DNA of 64,000 nt from Bacteroidota bacterium (lineage in GTDB: Bacteria > Bacteroidota > Bacteroidia > Cytophagales > Spirosomataceae). The notes below the pieces were generated by a model, which did not search any database, was not told where the DNA came from, and saw nothing but the letters and a program-made list of their open reading frames with translations. A program made the position numbers and the translations under genes. The stretch lies in the NCBI GenBank assembly GCA_020161355.1, contig JAIUOF010000009.1, positions 1 through 64,000 on the forward strand, written 5' to 3'. Shown here one piece after another: positions 18,437 through 27,690 of the stretch; position 1 is the stretch's first letter, and every line of letters begins with the position of its first letter.

Positions 18437-18874
18437 ATGATTGATGTTAATAAAAATGCTCCGTTTTATGCTTCGGAATCTATAACCATAAATGCCGAGA
18501 CCCAATTGGTTTGGGAAAAACTTGCCGACATCGACAATTGGCCAAAATGGTTGACGATAGTCAAAAAAGCTAAACTCAATGGTCCTTTTAAAGCCGAAAC
18601 CACTTTTGAATGGTTGGCTGGTGGTATGCCCATAAAATCAACTTTACATACCGTAATTCCATTTTTCCAAATAGGTTGGACAGGAAAAGTACTTGGGCTC
18701 TATGCAGTTCACAATTGGGTTTTTACCGACCTCAATGGGAAAACCACAGTTACCGTAAGCGAAAGCATGGAAGGTTTTTTATTGAAAATTCTCAAAAAAT
18801 ATTTAAATAAATCACTTCACAAAGACATGTTACTGTCTTTGGAACTACTAAAAAATGCTTGCGAGAAGCAATGA
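18437..18874 (+). CDS. SRPBCC (START-like) family protein
   Basis: A 145-residue single-domain protein with the START-like helix-grip fold: ESITINAETQLVWEKLADIDNWPKW is the family's N-terminal strand-helix signature (polyketide cyclase/dehydrase-like). There is no signal peptide. Such proteins bind hydrophobic ligands in the cytoplasm and their ligands are rarely known. It is a single gene bounded by terminators on both sides (18331 and 19098). Confidence 0.75.
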   Translation: MIDVNKNAPFYASESITINAETQLVWEKLADIDNWPKWLTIVKKAKLNGPFKAETTFEWLAGGMPIKSTLHTVIPFFQIGWTGKVLGLYAVHNWVFTDLNGKTTVTVSESMEGFLLKILKKYLNKSLHKDMLLSLELLKNACEKQ

Positions 18875-19097
18875 TTTATGGATTATTTCAGATTAATAAA
18901 TTTGAAATTAGCCAAAGTAAAATTTGACGCCATCCTAAATTTTGGCAAAAGTTCTTTTTGATTTGGATTAAAAACGGAAATTCGATTAGCTAAATTCCAT
19001 ACAAAAGGTTAGAGAATTACATTCGATCAAGGGCTTAATCTTGGGATGATATTTTGAAATTCCAGATAAATACGAGGTATATATTAAACAAAAAAAC

Positions 19098-19131
19098 AGA
19101 GTCCTGATATTTAAATCCGGACTCTATTTTT
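19098..19131. terminator. Bidirectional terminator between converging genes
   Basis: AGAGTCC (19098-19104) pairs with GGACTCT (19119-19125); three more pairs form after one mismatch. A T-run follows on the plus strand, and an A-run at 19090-19096 provides the T-run on the minus strand. It serves the SRPBCC gene and the minus-strand Fe-S gene ending at 19150. The rest of 18875-19097 holds nothing recognisable. Confidence 0.8.
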
Positions 19132-19149
19132 GACTTGTAAATGCTTTTT

Positions 19150-20193
19150 TCAGGAATATGATGGTCTTACTACCCAACTTTTCTTGTTCAGGTTTCTGAA
19201 TACTAACCAGTAAAAAAAGAATATAGCCAATGCAACAATTATAGCAGTAATGCTCCAGGCAGGAATCATATTTTTTAAATCTACCAAAAGCCCGTCTTTC
19301 TCAAACTGACCAAACCCAAATAAATTTGGAATCCGGTACCAATAGTAGCAGGAAACTGCACTGGCAGCGAAAACATTGGTAAGAGTACGCTCATTAGACT
19401 TACCAACTATTGCCGACAAAACCAGGTAAACTACGAGACTTAAAACCATTCCACCAAGAGGAATATAATAATTTTGCATTAATTGTCCAAAACTATCGAA
19501 ACCATTGGCATCTGGCACCTGAAACCAACCCCACACGAAACCCGGAAATCCTCCTATAAGTAAAAGACTACTTATCTTTTGGTATATATTTTTCTGAACA
19601 ATTTTTGGATGCACATTGGGCGTGGAATCGGGACATGGTACCGAGCATTTCACACATGCATCGCAATGGGCGTTTGGTAGGGAAATTAGCGTGTTTCCGC
19701 CATAAAGCTTTTCAACCGGATGTATCGGACATAGAGATGAACACCAACCGCTTTTCCAATCATATATAAAACCCATAGATACTCCAACAACAATCGCAAT
19801 CACAAACATGATGGCTGCAGCCATGCCGTTGTTATTTAGTAAAGCATGCCTAAGTGGCACAATAAGGTACAAAGCAATCACAGAAACCAAACCGAGAATT
19901 GATTGCTGTTTTACCGTCATTTTTTTCTTTTTTGAAAGATTGAAATGTCTTGGTAAAAGGTTGGTAGTGGCAAGTGGACAAATGTTTCGCCAGAGTCCAA
20001 CTGAGACAACGAGTAAAAGCGGAGCAACCGGAATCAGGATATTCCAGAGTAAAATAAGACCTACATTGGGATAAAAAATCAAAGCTAAAAAAATTATCAG
20101 ACCTACTAAAAAAACTGCAGCCTGGACAATACGCCAGATAAGAATGGATTTTGGAGAAAGATCTTTTCCAGATTTAAATTGAGAATGTTCCAT
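19150..20193 (-). CDS. Polytopic membrane protein with 4Fe-4S ferredoxin motif (NapH/NosR-like)
   Basis: An integral inner-membrane electron-transfer protein. About eight hydrophobic segments are visible. A cytoplasmic-type cluster motif, CDACVKCSVPCPDS, is preceded by WCSSLCPIHPVEKLYG, and another cysteine lies in RNICPLATTNLL; these resemble the NapH/NosR/CcoG group. Those proteins pass electrons from quinol or reduced cofactors to periplasmic reductases. No partner reductase is nearby, so the acceptor is unknown. A CTGA-N6-TCAG dyad lies about 60 bases upstream (20253-20266) and may be a Crp/Fnr-type site. Confidence 0.75.
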   Translation of the reverse strand: MEHSQFKSGKDLSPKSILIWRIVQAAVFLVGLIIFLALIFYPNVGLILLWNILIPVAPLLLVVSVGLWRNICPLATTNLLPRHFNLSKKKKMTVKQQSILGLVSVIALYLIVPLRHALLNNNGMAAAIMFVIAIVVGVSMGFIYDWKSGWCSSLCPIHPVEKLYGGNTLISLPNAHCDACVKCSVPCPDSTPNVHPKIVQKNIYQKISSLLLIGGFPGFVWGWFQVPDANGFDSFGQLMQNYYIPLGGMVLSLVVYLVLSAIVGKSNERTLTNVFAASAVSCYYWYRIPNLFGFGQFEKDGLLVDLKNMIPAWSITAIIVALAIFFFYWLVFRNLNKKSWVVRPSYS

Positions 20194-20252
20194 GATCGTG
20201 TAACCTTCGGTTTATTTATCCCGAAAAGTAACATACAGAAATATATCTTACA

Positions 20253-20266
20253 CTGATGTAGGTCAG
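20253..20266. promoter_or_regulatory. Possible Crp/Fnr-family operator
   Basis: CTGATGTAGGTCAG is a perfect dyad CTGA-N6-TCAG containing the TGA-N6-TCA core of Crp/Fnr-type sites. It lies in the divergent gap, about 60 bases before the membrane Fe-S gene start (20193) and 120 bases before the exported DinB gene. Position and core fit, but the outer bases do not match a full classical consensus. Confidence 0.4.
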
Positions 20267-20385
20267 GATTGGAATTTTATTTTGTAAAAACCTAAAAAAA
20301 ATAAAGGATAAAGAATAAATCTTTGTTTATTTCTATTGAAATTTCGATTTATTCCGTTTTACATAAATCATTTAAAATCAAAAAT

Positions 20386-20910
20386 ATGAAAAAGCCAAGC
20401 CTGTTTATTCTGCTATTTATGATTTCATTCGCCGGATTTTCTCAAAATAATCTCCTCAAAAAAACATTGCTTGATCAATTAAAAAGTACGCACCATGGTA
20501 AAAACTGGTTTGTATCAATTGACGTAGCGTTGCAGGGTGTCACCGCCGAACAAGCCAACTGGCATGACAATTCCGGAAACCATAGCATTGGGCAACTTAC
20601 TTCTCATCTGGTGTTTTGGAATGAAAGAATTCTGAAAGGATTCAGGAATGAAACTCCCGACAAATTCAGTGGAAATAATGAGGAATCTTTTACAAAATTT
20701 GAAAAAGAAAGCTGGGAGAAAACTTTGAAAAAGCTCTCGGAAATAATGCTTGGCCTTGAAGCCGAAATTGAAAAAGCTGATGATGCAAAACTCGCTAAAA
20801 TAGCTGAAACCGTTGCCAATACGGCTACCCACAATGCCTATCATACCGGCCAGATTATTTTTGCCCGCAAGCTTCAGGGTATTTGGAATCCTGAAAATGG
20901 TGTAAAATAA
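20386..20910 (+). CDS. Exported DinB-superfamily protein
   Basis: A four-helix-bundle DinB-like protein with metal-ligand-type histidines in NHSIGQLTSHLVFWNERI and ATHNAYHTGQI. DinB-superfamily members include thiol S-transferases and proteins of unknown role. The ATG at 20386 is chosen because it gives a clean signal peptide (MKKPSLFILLFMISFAGFSQ); an upstream TTG at 20323 would place 21 extra residues before it. Export is unusual for this mostly cytoplasmic superfamily. The mature protein is about 155 residues. Nothing nearby suggests a substrate. Confidence 0.75.
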   Translation: MKKPSLFILLFMISFAGFSQNNLLKKTLLDQLKSTHHGKNWFVSIDVALQGVTAEQANWHDNSGNHSIGQLTSHLVFWNERILKGFRNETPDKFSGNNEESFTKFEKESWEKTLKKLSEIMLGLEAEIEKADDAKLAKIAETVANTATHNAYHTGQIIFARKLQGIWNPENGVK

Positions 20911-20943
20911 ATGCCGGAATAACCTTATCGAAAAAGTTTAATT

Positions 20944-23900
20944 TTAATTCCCTTTAAGCCTATATCCTTCTGCTTTCCCTGAGTTACAGAAAGTCAACAA
21001 GGTACCTGAGCTTTTAAAATATAATGATTTTCGGGTATCTCCCTGAAAATTAAGTCCTGATTTTTCAAAGTCAACAGCAGAAAAATCACCTTTGCCATCA
21101 CCTTCCAATAATACACCTCTTGAGGCATCCTGACGGCCCTGATGAGCTTCGTTGGGATAGAAACGCCCGCTTAGCAAGATATCTATTTTGCCATCCCGGT
21201 TGAAATCATCGGTTATAATAGAAAATACAGGTGATTGTTGTGCCTGCCATGGCAATGATTTTATTGCAAAATCTCCTTTTCGGTCATTTATGGCAATACA
21301 GGTTTGAAGCATTTTTGCAAGTTTCTTAATAGAACCTTCTTTTTCCTCCTCCGTAAAGAGATCGTCAAATCTTGCCAAAGAATAGTCTTTGAAAGTGATA
21401 AATTTCTTTCTGAAGCTATTTATTTGAAGATTAAGGTTTTCTCTGGGGTGCACTGGTACAAGTTTGTTTTGTAAATAATGCCCCATCACCGGATCCATTT
21501 TTTTATCATTGTCAAAATCCTTGGCTAACATTACAATTGGCTGCTCCGCAGATGCCCGGTAGAATGAATTGAGACCTTCGTTGCCCATAATTAAATCTGG
21601 AAATCCATCTTTATTGACATCGGCTGCCTCAATGCTGTTCCACCATCCTTCTGTGTCATCTTTGATATTTTCTTCGAAAGTACCTTTTTTGTTTTTCAAA
21701 ATAGTGATCGGCATCCATTCGCCAACGAGTACAATATCGGCCCATCCATCTTTGTCAAAATCAGCTACAGCTGCATCACAAACCATTCCTAAGTCTTTTA
21801 AAAATGGTGCCACACGAGAAGTTACATCAGTAAATTTACCATTATCGTTTTTCAAAATGTAGCTGCTGGCTTGTTTCGGGTACTGGATTGGAGTAATCCT
21901 GCCTCCCACAAATAAATCCAGATCTCCGTCCCGGTCAAAATCAATGGCTTCAATAACCTGGCTGCTTACTGAAATCTTTGGAAGATTGCCGGTAGCAGTA
22001 AAGTTGCCTTTACCATCGTTAAGCCAAAGCTGTGGTTGAAAAGCTCCCTGAGTATCCAGCGGTTGCTCACAGCTCCCGGCAGCTATAACTAAATCCTGAT
22101 CGCGATCGCCATCGGCATCAAAAAGTTTTAATGCTCCAATTTCCATTACCATTGCTGTAGCGATCTCCTGTCGTTTTTGAAATCCACCATTTTTATCCTG
22201 GACAAAAACCATCGTTTCACTTCCCCGGAATGCCCCTCCGGCAATAAAGTCTTCGAGACCATCACCATTGATGTCACCTTGAGCGACAACCGGTCCGAAA
22301 CGAGAGAGCATTTTGTGTAAGGCAGCATTTTCGTTGAAATCAAGAAAATCAGACTCTTTGTGAACATATTCTATCAAATTATCATCGGGACTAAAATACG
22401 GACTAACAAAATCGGTTTTTTCATTTAACTTAACTGAATTGGAATATTTTAGGGTCAGTTGAGTTACATTGGAATCAAGATTTTTTAATAACTGACTTTT
22501 TCCATCAGGCCATATCACCTTTAAGGAATCGATTTGAGAGCCTTTTCCTAAGCCTATTAATAGTCCCTTTTGCATGGTAGATAAATACCCTCTCACCGGA
22601 AAATTCTGAAAGTGGAGCTTTTCCCCTGCTACCCACGCCGTAATTTTGGCTCCAATTCCTGATTTGTTGAGTTCTGAACCTTCAAAATCCAATTTCAAAC
22701 TCCTGTTTTTTGTTTTTTCTATCGTTTTATTTTTAAAAACCGAAGCCTCGTTGTCAATATTGTTAACAATCAAATCAAGGTCTCCGTCATTATCAAGGTC
22801 GGCATAAGCAGTACCGTTGGAAAAAGACATTTCATCAAGCCCCCATAATTCCGAAACATTCTCAAAATCGAGATTCCCCTTATTTTTGAAGGCATAATCT
22901 TTCAAGGGTATTTCCGGAACTTTTTCAACTAAATTTTTCCGGCTTTGTGACCTCGCCTTTTCCGAACCAAACATTTCATTGTTTCGGAAATAGCTTATAA
23001 AATCAAGGTCTGTTACATTTTTTCGATAGCCATTTGAAATAAAAATATCTTTCTGTCTGTCGTTGTCAAAATCACAAAGCAATGCACTCCAGCTCCAATC
23101 AGTTTTAGCAACTCCGGCCAACAGTCCGTTTTCGCTGAATTGGGGTACTCCATTTTTGGTACCCAAATTTACCTGAAGCATATTTCTCATGTATTGTAAC
23201 TGAAAATTATAAGGAGGATTAATACTTATTTCTTTTCTGTCATAGTCTTGCCTTCCTAACATCTGTTTTTGTCGTGCGTTGTCTTCGGGCATCATATCCA
23301 GCTGGAAAATATCCACTTTACCATCCTGGTTGATATCGGCAGCATCCATTCCCATTCCCGACATAGCGGTGTGAGGCATGGCATCTTTTACCACATTTTT
23401 AAATGTCCCATCTCCACTATTAATGTAAAGTACATCGGAACTCAGGAAATCATTTGAACAATAAATATCGGGCAAATTATCATCATTATAATCACTTACC
23501 ACAACTCCCAACCCCAGGCCTTCATAGGTTATTCCTGCTTTCAGGGAAACATCTTCGAATATCGGATGACCATTTTCAATGCCTGTATTCTGAAATAGCT
23601 TACTGGCTGAAGGATGAGTACCATCATTGATAGAAACCCTGTTATAACTAGGATTTTGAGTATCAGGAGAAGTATTGAGCAAAAAAACATCCAGGTCTCC
23701 ATCAATATCATAATCAAAAAAGACAGATTGGGTGGTGTATCCTGCATAATCGAGGCCATATTCTTTGGCTTGCTCTTTAAAGGTGGGAACGGGAGTTTTT
23801 TGATTGATATAAAGAAGATTCTGAGTTTTGACCATAGTCTTATGCACTGGCACAGCAATATATATGTCGTCCCATCCATCACTATTAATATCCACAATCG

Positions 23901-24237
23901 AAACGCCGTTGCACCATCTGTCTGTTTTTAATCCAGCTTTTTCGGTGATTTTCTCAAACTTCATATTTCCTTTATTGAGGTACAATTCCGAGCTAACCTG
24001 ATTGCCTGTAAAAAACACATCTTTTAATCCATCGTTATTGAAATCACCTATTCCTACACCACCACCGTTGTAAAAGTTTGTAAAGGTGAAAGCATTCAAT
24101 TCTTCAGTTGGTTTCATCTCATTTTTGAAATCAATATGAGTCTCGGCACCCGGTATTTTATCAAACAAGGTTTCGGGTTTCATTTTACAACCCGATAAAA
24201 TAATCCCCATTATCAAAATACAGATTGTAGATTTCAT
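20944..24237 (-). CDS. Large FG-GAP/VCBS-repeat lipoprotein with ASPIC/UnbV domain
   Basis: An outer-surface lipoprotein of the CRTAC1/UnbV type often found next to SusCD pairs in Bacteroidota. From the ATG at 24237 it begins MKSTICILIMGIILSGC, a textbook lipobox with the lipidated Cys at 17. Many calcium-binding repeats of the form D-x-D/N-x-D-G follow (for example DFNNDGLKDVFF, DINSDGWDDIYI, DFDRDGDLDLFVGG), with an ASPIC/UnbV segment in the middle (LKLDFEGSELNKSGIGAK ... LIGLGK). Length is about 1097 aa. ATGs at 24291 and 24384 would add N-terminal residues, but the latter overlaps the susC promoter. Likely a cell-surface glycan-binding or scaffolding protein; the role is not established. 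Confidence 0.85.
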   Translation of the reverse strand: MKSTICILIMGIILSGCKMKPETLFDKIPGAETHIDFKNEMKPTEELNAFTFTNFYNGGGVGIGDFNNDGLKDVFFTGNQVSSELYLNKGNMKFEKITEKAGLKTDRWCNGVSIVDINSDGWDDIYIAVPVHKTMVKTQNLLYINQKTPVPTFKEQAKEYGLDYAGYTTQSVFFDYDIDGDLDVFLLNTSPDTQNPSYNRVSINDGTHPSASKLFQNTGIENGHPIFEDVSLKAGITYEGLGLGVVVSDYNDDNLPDIYCSNDFLSSDVLYINSGDGTFKNVVKDAMPHTAMSGMGMDAADINQDGKVDIFQLDMMPEDNARQKQMLGRQDYDRKEISINPPYNFQLQYMRNMLQVNLGTKNGVPQFSENGLLAGVAKTDWSWSALLCDFDNDRQKDIFISNGYRKNVTDLDFISYFRNNEMFGSEKARSQSRKNLVEKVPEIPLKDYAFKNKGNLDFENVSELWGLDEMSFSNGTAYADLDNDGDLDLIVNNIDNEASVFKNKTIEKTKNRSLKLDFEGSELNKSGIGAKITAWVAGEKLHFQNFPVRGYLSTMQKGLLIGLGKGSQIDSLKVIWPDGKSQLLKNLDSNVTQLTLKYSNSVKLNEKTDFVSPYFSPDDNLIEYVHKESDFLDFNENAALHKMLSRFGPVVAQGDINGDGLEDFIAGGAFRGSETMVFVQDKNGGFQKRQEIATAMVMEIGALKLFDADGDRDQDLVIAAGSCEQPLDTQGAFQPQLWLNDGKGNFTATGNLPKISVSSQVIEAIDFDRDGDLDLFVGGRITPIQYPKQASSYILKNDNGKFTDVTSRVAPFLKDLGMVCDAAVADFDKDGWADIVLVGEWMPITILKNKKGTFEENIKDDTEGWWNSIEAADVNKDGFPDLIMGNEGLNSFYRASAEQPIVMLAKDFDNDKKMDPVMGHYLQNKLVPVHPRENLNLQINSFRKKFITFKDYSLARFDDLFTEEEKEGSIKKLAKMLQTCIAINDRKGDFAIKSLPWQAQQSPVFSIITDDFNRDGKIDILLSGRFYPNEAHQGRQDASRGVLLEGDGKGDFSAVDFEKSGLNFQGDTRKSLYFKSSGTLLTFCNSGKAEGYRLKGN

Positions 24238-24372
24238 TTTTTGAAAATTCGATTTATGAAACAATTCTAATTTTTTAATTAAATTTTTCATGTTAGTCCT
24301 ATTATTATAACAAAATAATACCATTTTGTGAAAAAAAATGAACATTTCTTTTTTATGAATTTTTTTTTCGTG

Positions 24373-24380
24373 TAAATTTG
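24373..24380 (+). promoter_or_regulatory. Bacteroidota -7 element for the first susC
   Basis: TAAATTTG matches the Bacteroidota -7 word TAnnTTTG and is followed by ACAC. Transcription would begin near 24387 and leave a leader of about 120 bases before susC at 24511. No clear -33 TTTG stands 19-25 bases upstream. The araC gene has the closely similar word TGTATTTTTGACAC. Confidence 0.55.
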
Positions 24381-24510
24381 ACACATATTAAAAAAAATTA
24401 AAAATAAAACCTTAAATATTATTTAATCTCAAGAAAATGCAATTTTAATTACACCCGGATCTCTTACTCATTTTTATAATTTATTTTCATTTATTCAAAC
24501 ATTTTTAAAC

Positions 24511-27500
24511 ATGATGTTGTACAATTACAAAACAACCTTAGAAATGGCCATATTGAGAAAATCAATAAGGTTACTGTCTGTTTTAGTTATCTTTCTTTTT
24601 TCATTTACTACACTGATGGCCCAGGTCAAAGGGGTGGTTAAAAATGAAACAGGAGAAGGATTTCAAGGAGTAAACGTAGTGGTTAAAGGAACTACTACTG
24701 GTACTGTGACCAACAATGAAGGACGCTATGAAATCAAAGCCTCCAATGAATCAGTGTTGGTATTTAGTTTTTTGGGTTATAAAACTCAGGAAGTAAAAGT
24801 AGGTTCTCAAAAAGAAATCAACGTGTCATTGGCGGTTGATGAGAGCTTAATGGATGAAATTATTGTTGTAGGTTATGGTACTCAGAAAAAATCAACTTTG
24901 ACAGGTGCCGTTTCTTCTATTACAAATAAGGATTTATCAACCCAGCCCGTTATCAGTGCTCCTCAAGCTATGCAAGGCCGTATAGCAGGGGTTTCTATTG
25001 TTAACAACAGTAGCCCGGGTGCTGAACCAACTGTACGTATCAGAGGGGTAGGTTCTATCAGCTTAAACCCAAATCCTCTATATGTGATTGACGGTGTTCC
25101 TGCCGGTGGTCTTAACACTATTGCTCCTAGTGATATTGAGTCCATTGAAGTTTTGAAAGATGCCAGTGCATCTGCTATCTACGGTTCAAGAGCTGCCAAT
25201 GGTGTAGTATTGATTACCACTAAGAAAGGTAAATCAGGAAAATTGAATATCAGTCTTGATTCATACGTTGGTACTCAACAAGCCTGGAAAACACTTGACC
25301 TCCTTAATAGTGCAGAATATATCAAATATGGTACTGCATTACTTACTGCTTCAGGTCAGCCAGTTCCTGCTAGATTCTCAAACATGAATACTCCAATTTA
25401 CCCTGGTGCTACTACAACATTTGCTCAGACAGAAACCGATTGGCAGGATGTAATGTTTAAAAATGGCCCCATCAATAGCAATCAATTGTCACTGGCTGGT
25501 GGTACTGACAAATCCAAGTTCTACATGTCATTGGGTAACTTCAAACAGGAAGGTATCCTTCCATTCACTGAATATGCTCGTCAGAATATCAGATTGAACT
25601 CAGACCATCAAATCGCCAAATTCCTCTCCGTTGGACAAACTATGATGGTTTCTGCTGATAACCGAATTGCCGAAAGAGATGCGGGTGGTAGAAGTATGAT
25701 CATGAACATCATGCGTATGACTCCTTACTGGCCGGTAAGTGACCCTACCAAATTGGGAGGATACTCTACAACTGCTCAGGGACTTGATGCTACTGACCCT
25801 GAAAACCCAATGCGTATTGCGGTACAGGAGCAAAAAGATCAGGTTGATAAATCATATAAAATGTTAGGAACAGTTTATGCAGAAATTAAATTTACCAACT
25901 GGCTGAAATATAAATTTACTGCTGGTGGTGATTACGCAAGTTCAATATTTACAGGATTTGTTCCAATTTATAATGATGGTAACCGTAGTCGTCAAACTGC
26001 TGAACTATCTCAAAACAGAGGACAATTCTTCTCGAAATTATTTACCAATCAACTAACATTTGATAAAACAATTGGTAAAAACATTATCAATGTAACTGCG
26101 GTTGCTGAAAGACAAGATGCCAAGTTTAGTCAAATCAACCTTACCGGACAGAGACCTGACAACAACATAAAAGAAATCCAGGGTGCTTCCAACGTTAGTG
26201 GTAGAACATCAGTAAATGAAAATACTTTGATATCATATGTTGGTCGTTTGAATTACGAATATGACAGTAAGTATTTGTTAAGTGCTTCTGTTCGTAAGGA
26301 TGGATCTTCAAAATTTGCTCCAGGCAAAAAATGGGGTACCTTCCCATCAGTATCATTGGGTTGGAGATTGAGCGAAGAAGCCTTCATGAAAGATGTGCCG
26401 GCAATTTCTGAAATGAAACTTAGAGGTAGTATTGGTGTTACTGGTTACAACTCAATAGGAGATTATGACTGGCAGCCATTGGTTTCTGCAAACAATACTA
26501 TTTATCCAATGGGTAATGATGGTACTAACCTTGGTTCATACTTCAACAGTCTTGGAAATGGTGGTTTAAGTTGGGAAGAAACTACCATGAAAAATATCGG
26601 TTTGGATGTTTCCTTGTTTAACAACAAAATCAGCTTGTCAACCGAAGCATATTTGCGTAAAACTGATGGTCTGTTGTTAAGAGTTCCTCTTCCTGAATCA
26701 ATGGGGTATTCAAACAGTCCATTGGCTAACGTAGGAAGTATGCAAAACAAAGGTTTTGAAGTTTCTTTAGGATATCATATCGACAAGAAAGAGCTTAAAT
26801 CAACGCTTACCGGAACTTTTGACCTTGTAAGAAATAAAGTTTTGAGTTTAGCTACTCCAAATGCTACCCTTAATGCAGGTAATAATGCTGACTTTGGTGG
26901 TTTTGATATTACTCGTACCGAAGCTGGCCAACCATTGCAGTCATTCTATGGATGGCAAGTAGAAGGAATTTTCCAAAATGAGGCCGAGATTTCAGCCGCA
27001 AATGGTAAAGATGGAAATTCTGCAACTCCTTACCAAAATGAAGCCACTAAACCTGGTGATATCAAATTTAAAGATTTGAATGGTGATGGAAAAATTGATG
27101 CCGCTGACAGAACTTACTTAGGCAGCTACCTTCCTAAATTCTCCTACGGTTTGAATTATACAGGTACTTACAAAAACTTTGATTTTGGGGTGTTCTTCCA
27201 GGGCGTATATGGAAACAAAATTTACAATGGTACAAAAGTATTGGGTCAGGGTATGTTGAGATTATTCAACGCTTCTACAGATGTGTTGAATGCCTGGACT
27301 CCTACCAATACTGATACAGACGTTCCAAGAGCCGTAAGTGGTGATCCTAACCAAAACTCAAGAACTTCTGATCGTTTCATTGAAAATGGTTCTTATTTAA
27401 GGCTTAAAAACTTGACTGTTGGTTACACAGTTCCTGCATCTAAAATTTCAGGACTTACCAACAATGTGCTAACTAAAGCCAGAATATATTTTACAAGTCA

Positions 27501-27645
27501 AAACCTTTTGACTTTCACAAAATATACTGGTTATGACCCTGAAATTGCCTCAAGAAACGGCAACTTACTTACTAATGGAGTTGATTTTGGTATGTATCCT
27601 CAGGCACGTACACTTACAGTAGGTGTTAACTTAGGATTTAATTAA
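24511..27645 (+). CDS. SusC/RagA-family TonB-dependent outer-membrane transporter (first pair)
   Basis: A 22-stranded TonB-dependent barrel that imports oligosaccharides together with its SusD lid. A signal peptide ends TTLMAQ. A carboxypeptidase-regulatory-like domain follows (VKGVVKNETGEGFQGVNVVV...), then the SusC plug signature DEIIVVGYGTQKKSTLTGAV and the barrel, ending in a C-terminal aromatic-rich strand (TVGVNLGFN). At 1044 aa it is of usual length. The SusD gene follows. In the second half, DLNGDGKIDAADRTYLG is the common SusC calcium-type loop. The substrate is not evident from sequence. Confidence 0.95.
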   Translation: MMLYNYKTTLEMAILRKSIRLLSVLVIFLFSFTTLMAQVKGVVKNETGEGFQGVNVVVKGTTTGTVTNNEGRYEIKASNESVLVFSFLGYKTQEVKVGSQKEINVSLAVDESLMDEIIVVGYGTQKKSTLTGAVSSITNKDLSTQPVISAPQAMQGRIAGVSIVNNSSPGAEPTVRIRGVGSISLNPNPLYVIDGVPAGGLNTIAPSDIESIEVLKDASASAIYGSRAANGVVLITTKKGKSGKLNISLDSYVGTQQAWKTLDLLNSAEYIKYGTALLTASGQPVPARFSNMNTPIYPGATTTFAQTETDWQDVMFKNGPINSNQLSLAGGTDKSKFYMSLGNFKQEGILPFTEYARQNIRLNSDHQIAKFLSVGQTMMVSADNRIAERDAGGRSMIMNIMRMTPYWPVSDPTKLGGYSTTAQGLDATDPENPMRIAVQEQKDQVDKSYKMLGTVYAEIKFTNWLKYKFTAGGDYASSIFTGFVPIYNDGNRSRQTAELSQNRGQFFSKLFTNQLTFDKTIGKNIINVTAVAERQDAKFSQINLTGQRPDNNIKEIQGASNVSGRTSVNENTLISYVGRLNYEYDSKYLLSASVRKDGSSKFAPGKKWGTFPSVSLGWRLSEEAFMKDVPAISEMKLRGSIGVTGYNSIGDYDWQPLVSANNTIYPMGNDGTNLGSYFNSLGNGGLSWEETTMKNIGLDVSLFNNKISLSTEAYLRKTDGLLLRVPLPESMGYSNSPLANVGSMQNKGFEVSLGYHIDKKELKSTLTGTFDLVRNKVLSLATPNATLNAGNNADFGGFDITRTEAGQPLQSFYGWQVEGIFQNEAEISAANGKDGNSATPYQNEATKPGDIKFKDLNGDGKIDAADRTYLGSYLPKFSYGLNYTGTYKNFDFGVFFQGVYGNKIYNGTKVLGQGMLRLFNASTDVLNAWTPTNTDTDVPRAVSGDPNQNSRTSDRFIENGSYLRLKNLTVGYTVPASKISGLTNNVLTKARIYFTSQNLLTFTKYTGYDPEIASRNGNLLTNGVDFGMYPQARTLTVGVNLGFN

Positions 27646-27690
27646 TAACTATCAATTTTGTTAAAAACAGATTCTAAAAAAATATTTGAA

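Noticed and set aside
18875..19097. Possible small gene between the SRPBCC gene and the terminator
   Set aside because: Short frames on both strands are interrupted and none resembles a known protein or has a promoter word.
24238..24384. Extended N-terminus of the FG-GAP lipoprotein
   Set aside because: The upstream start places a polar segment of about 49 residues before a complete lipobox signal and overlaps the divergent susC promoter word.
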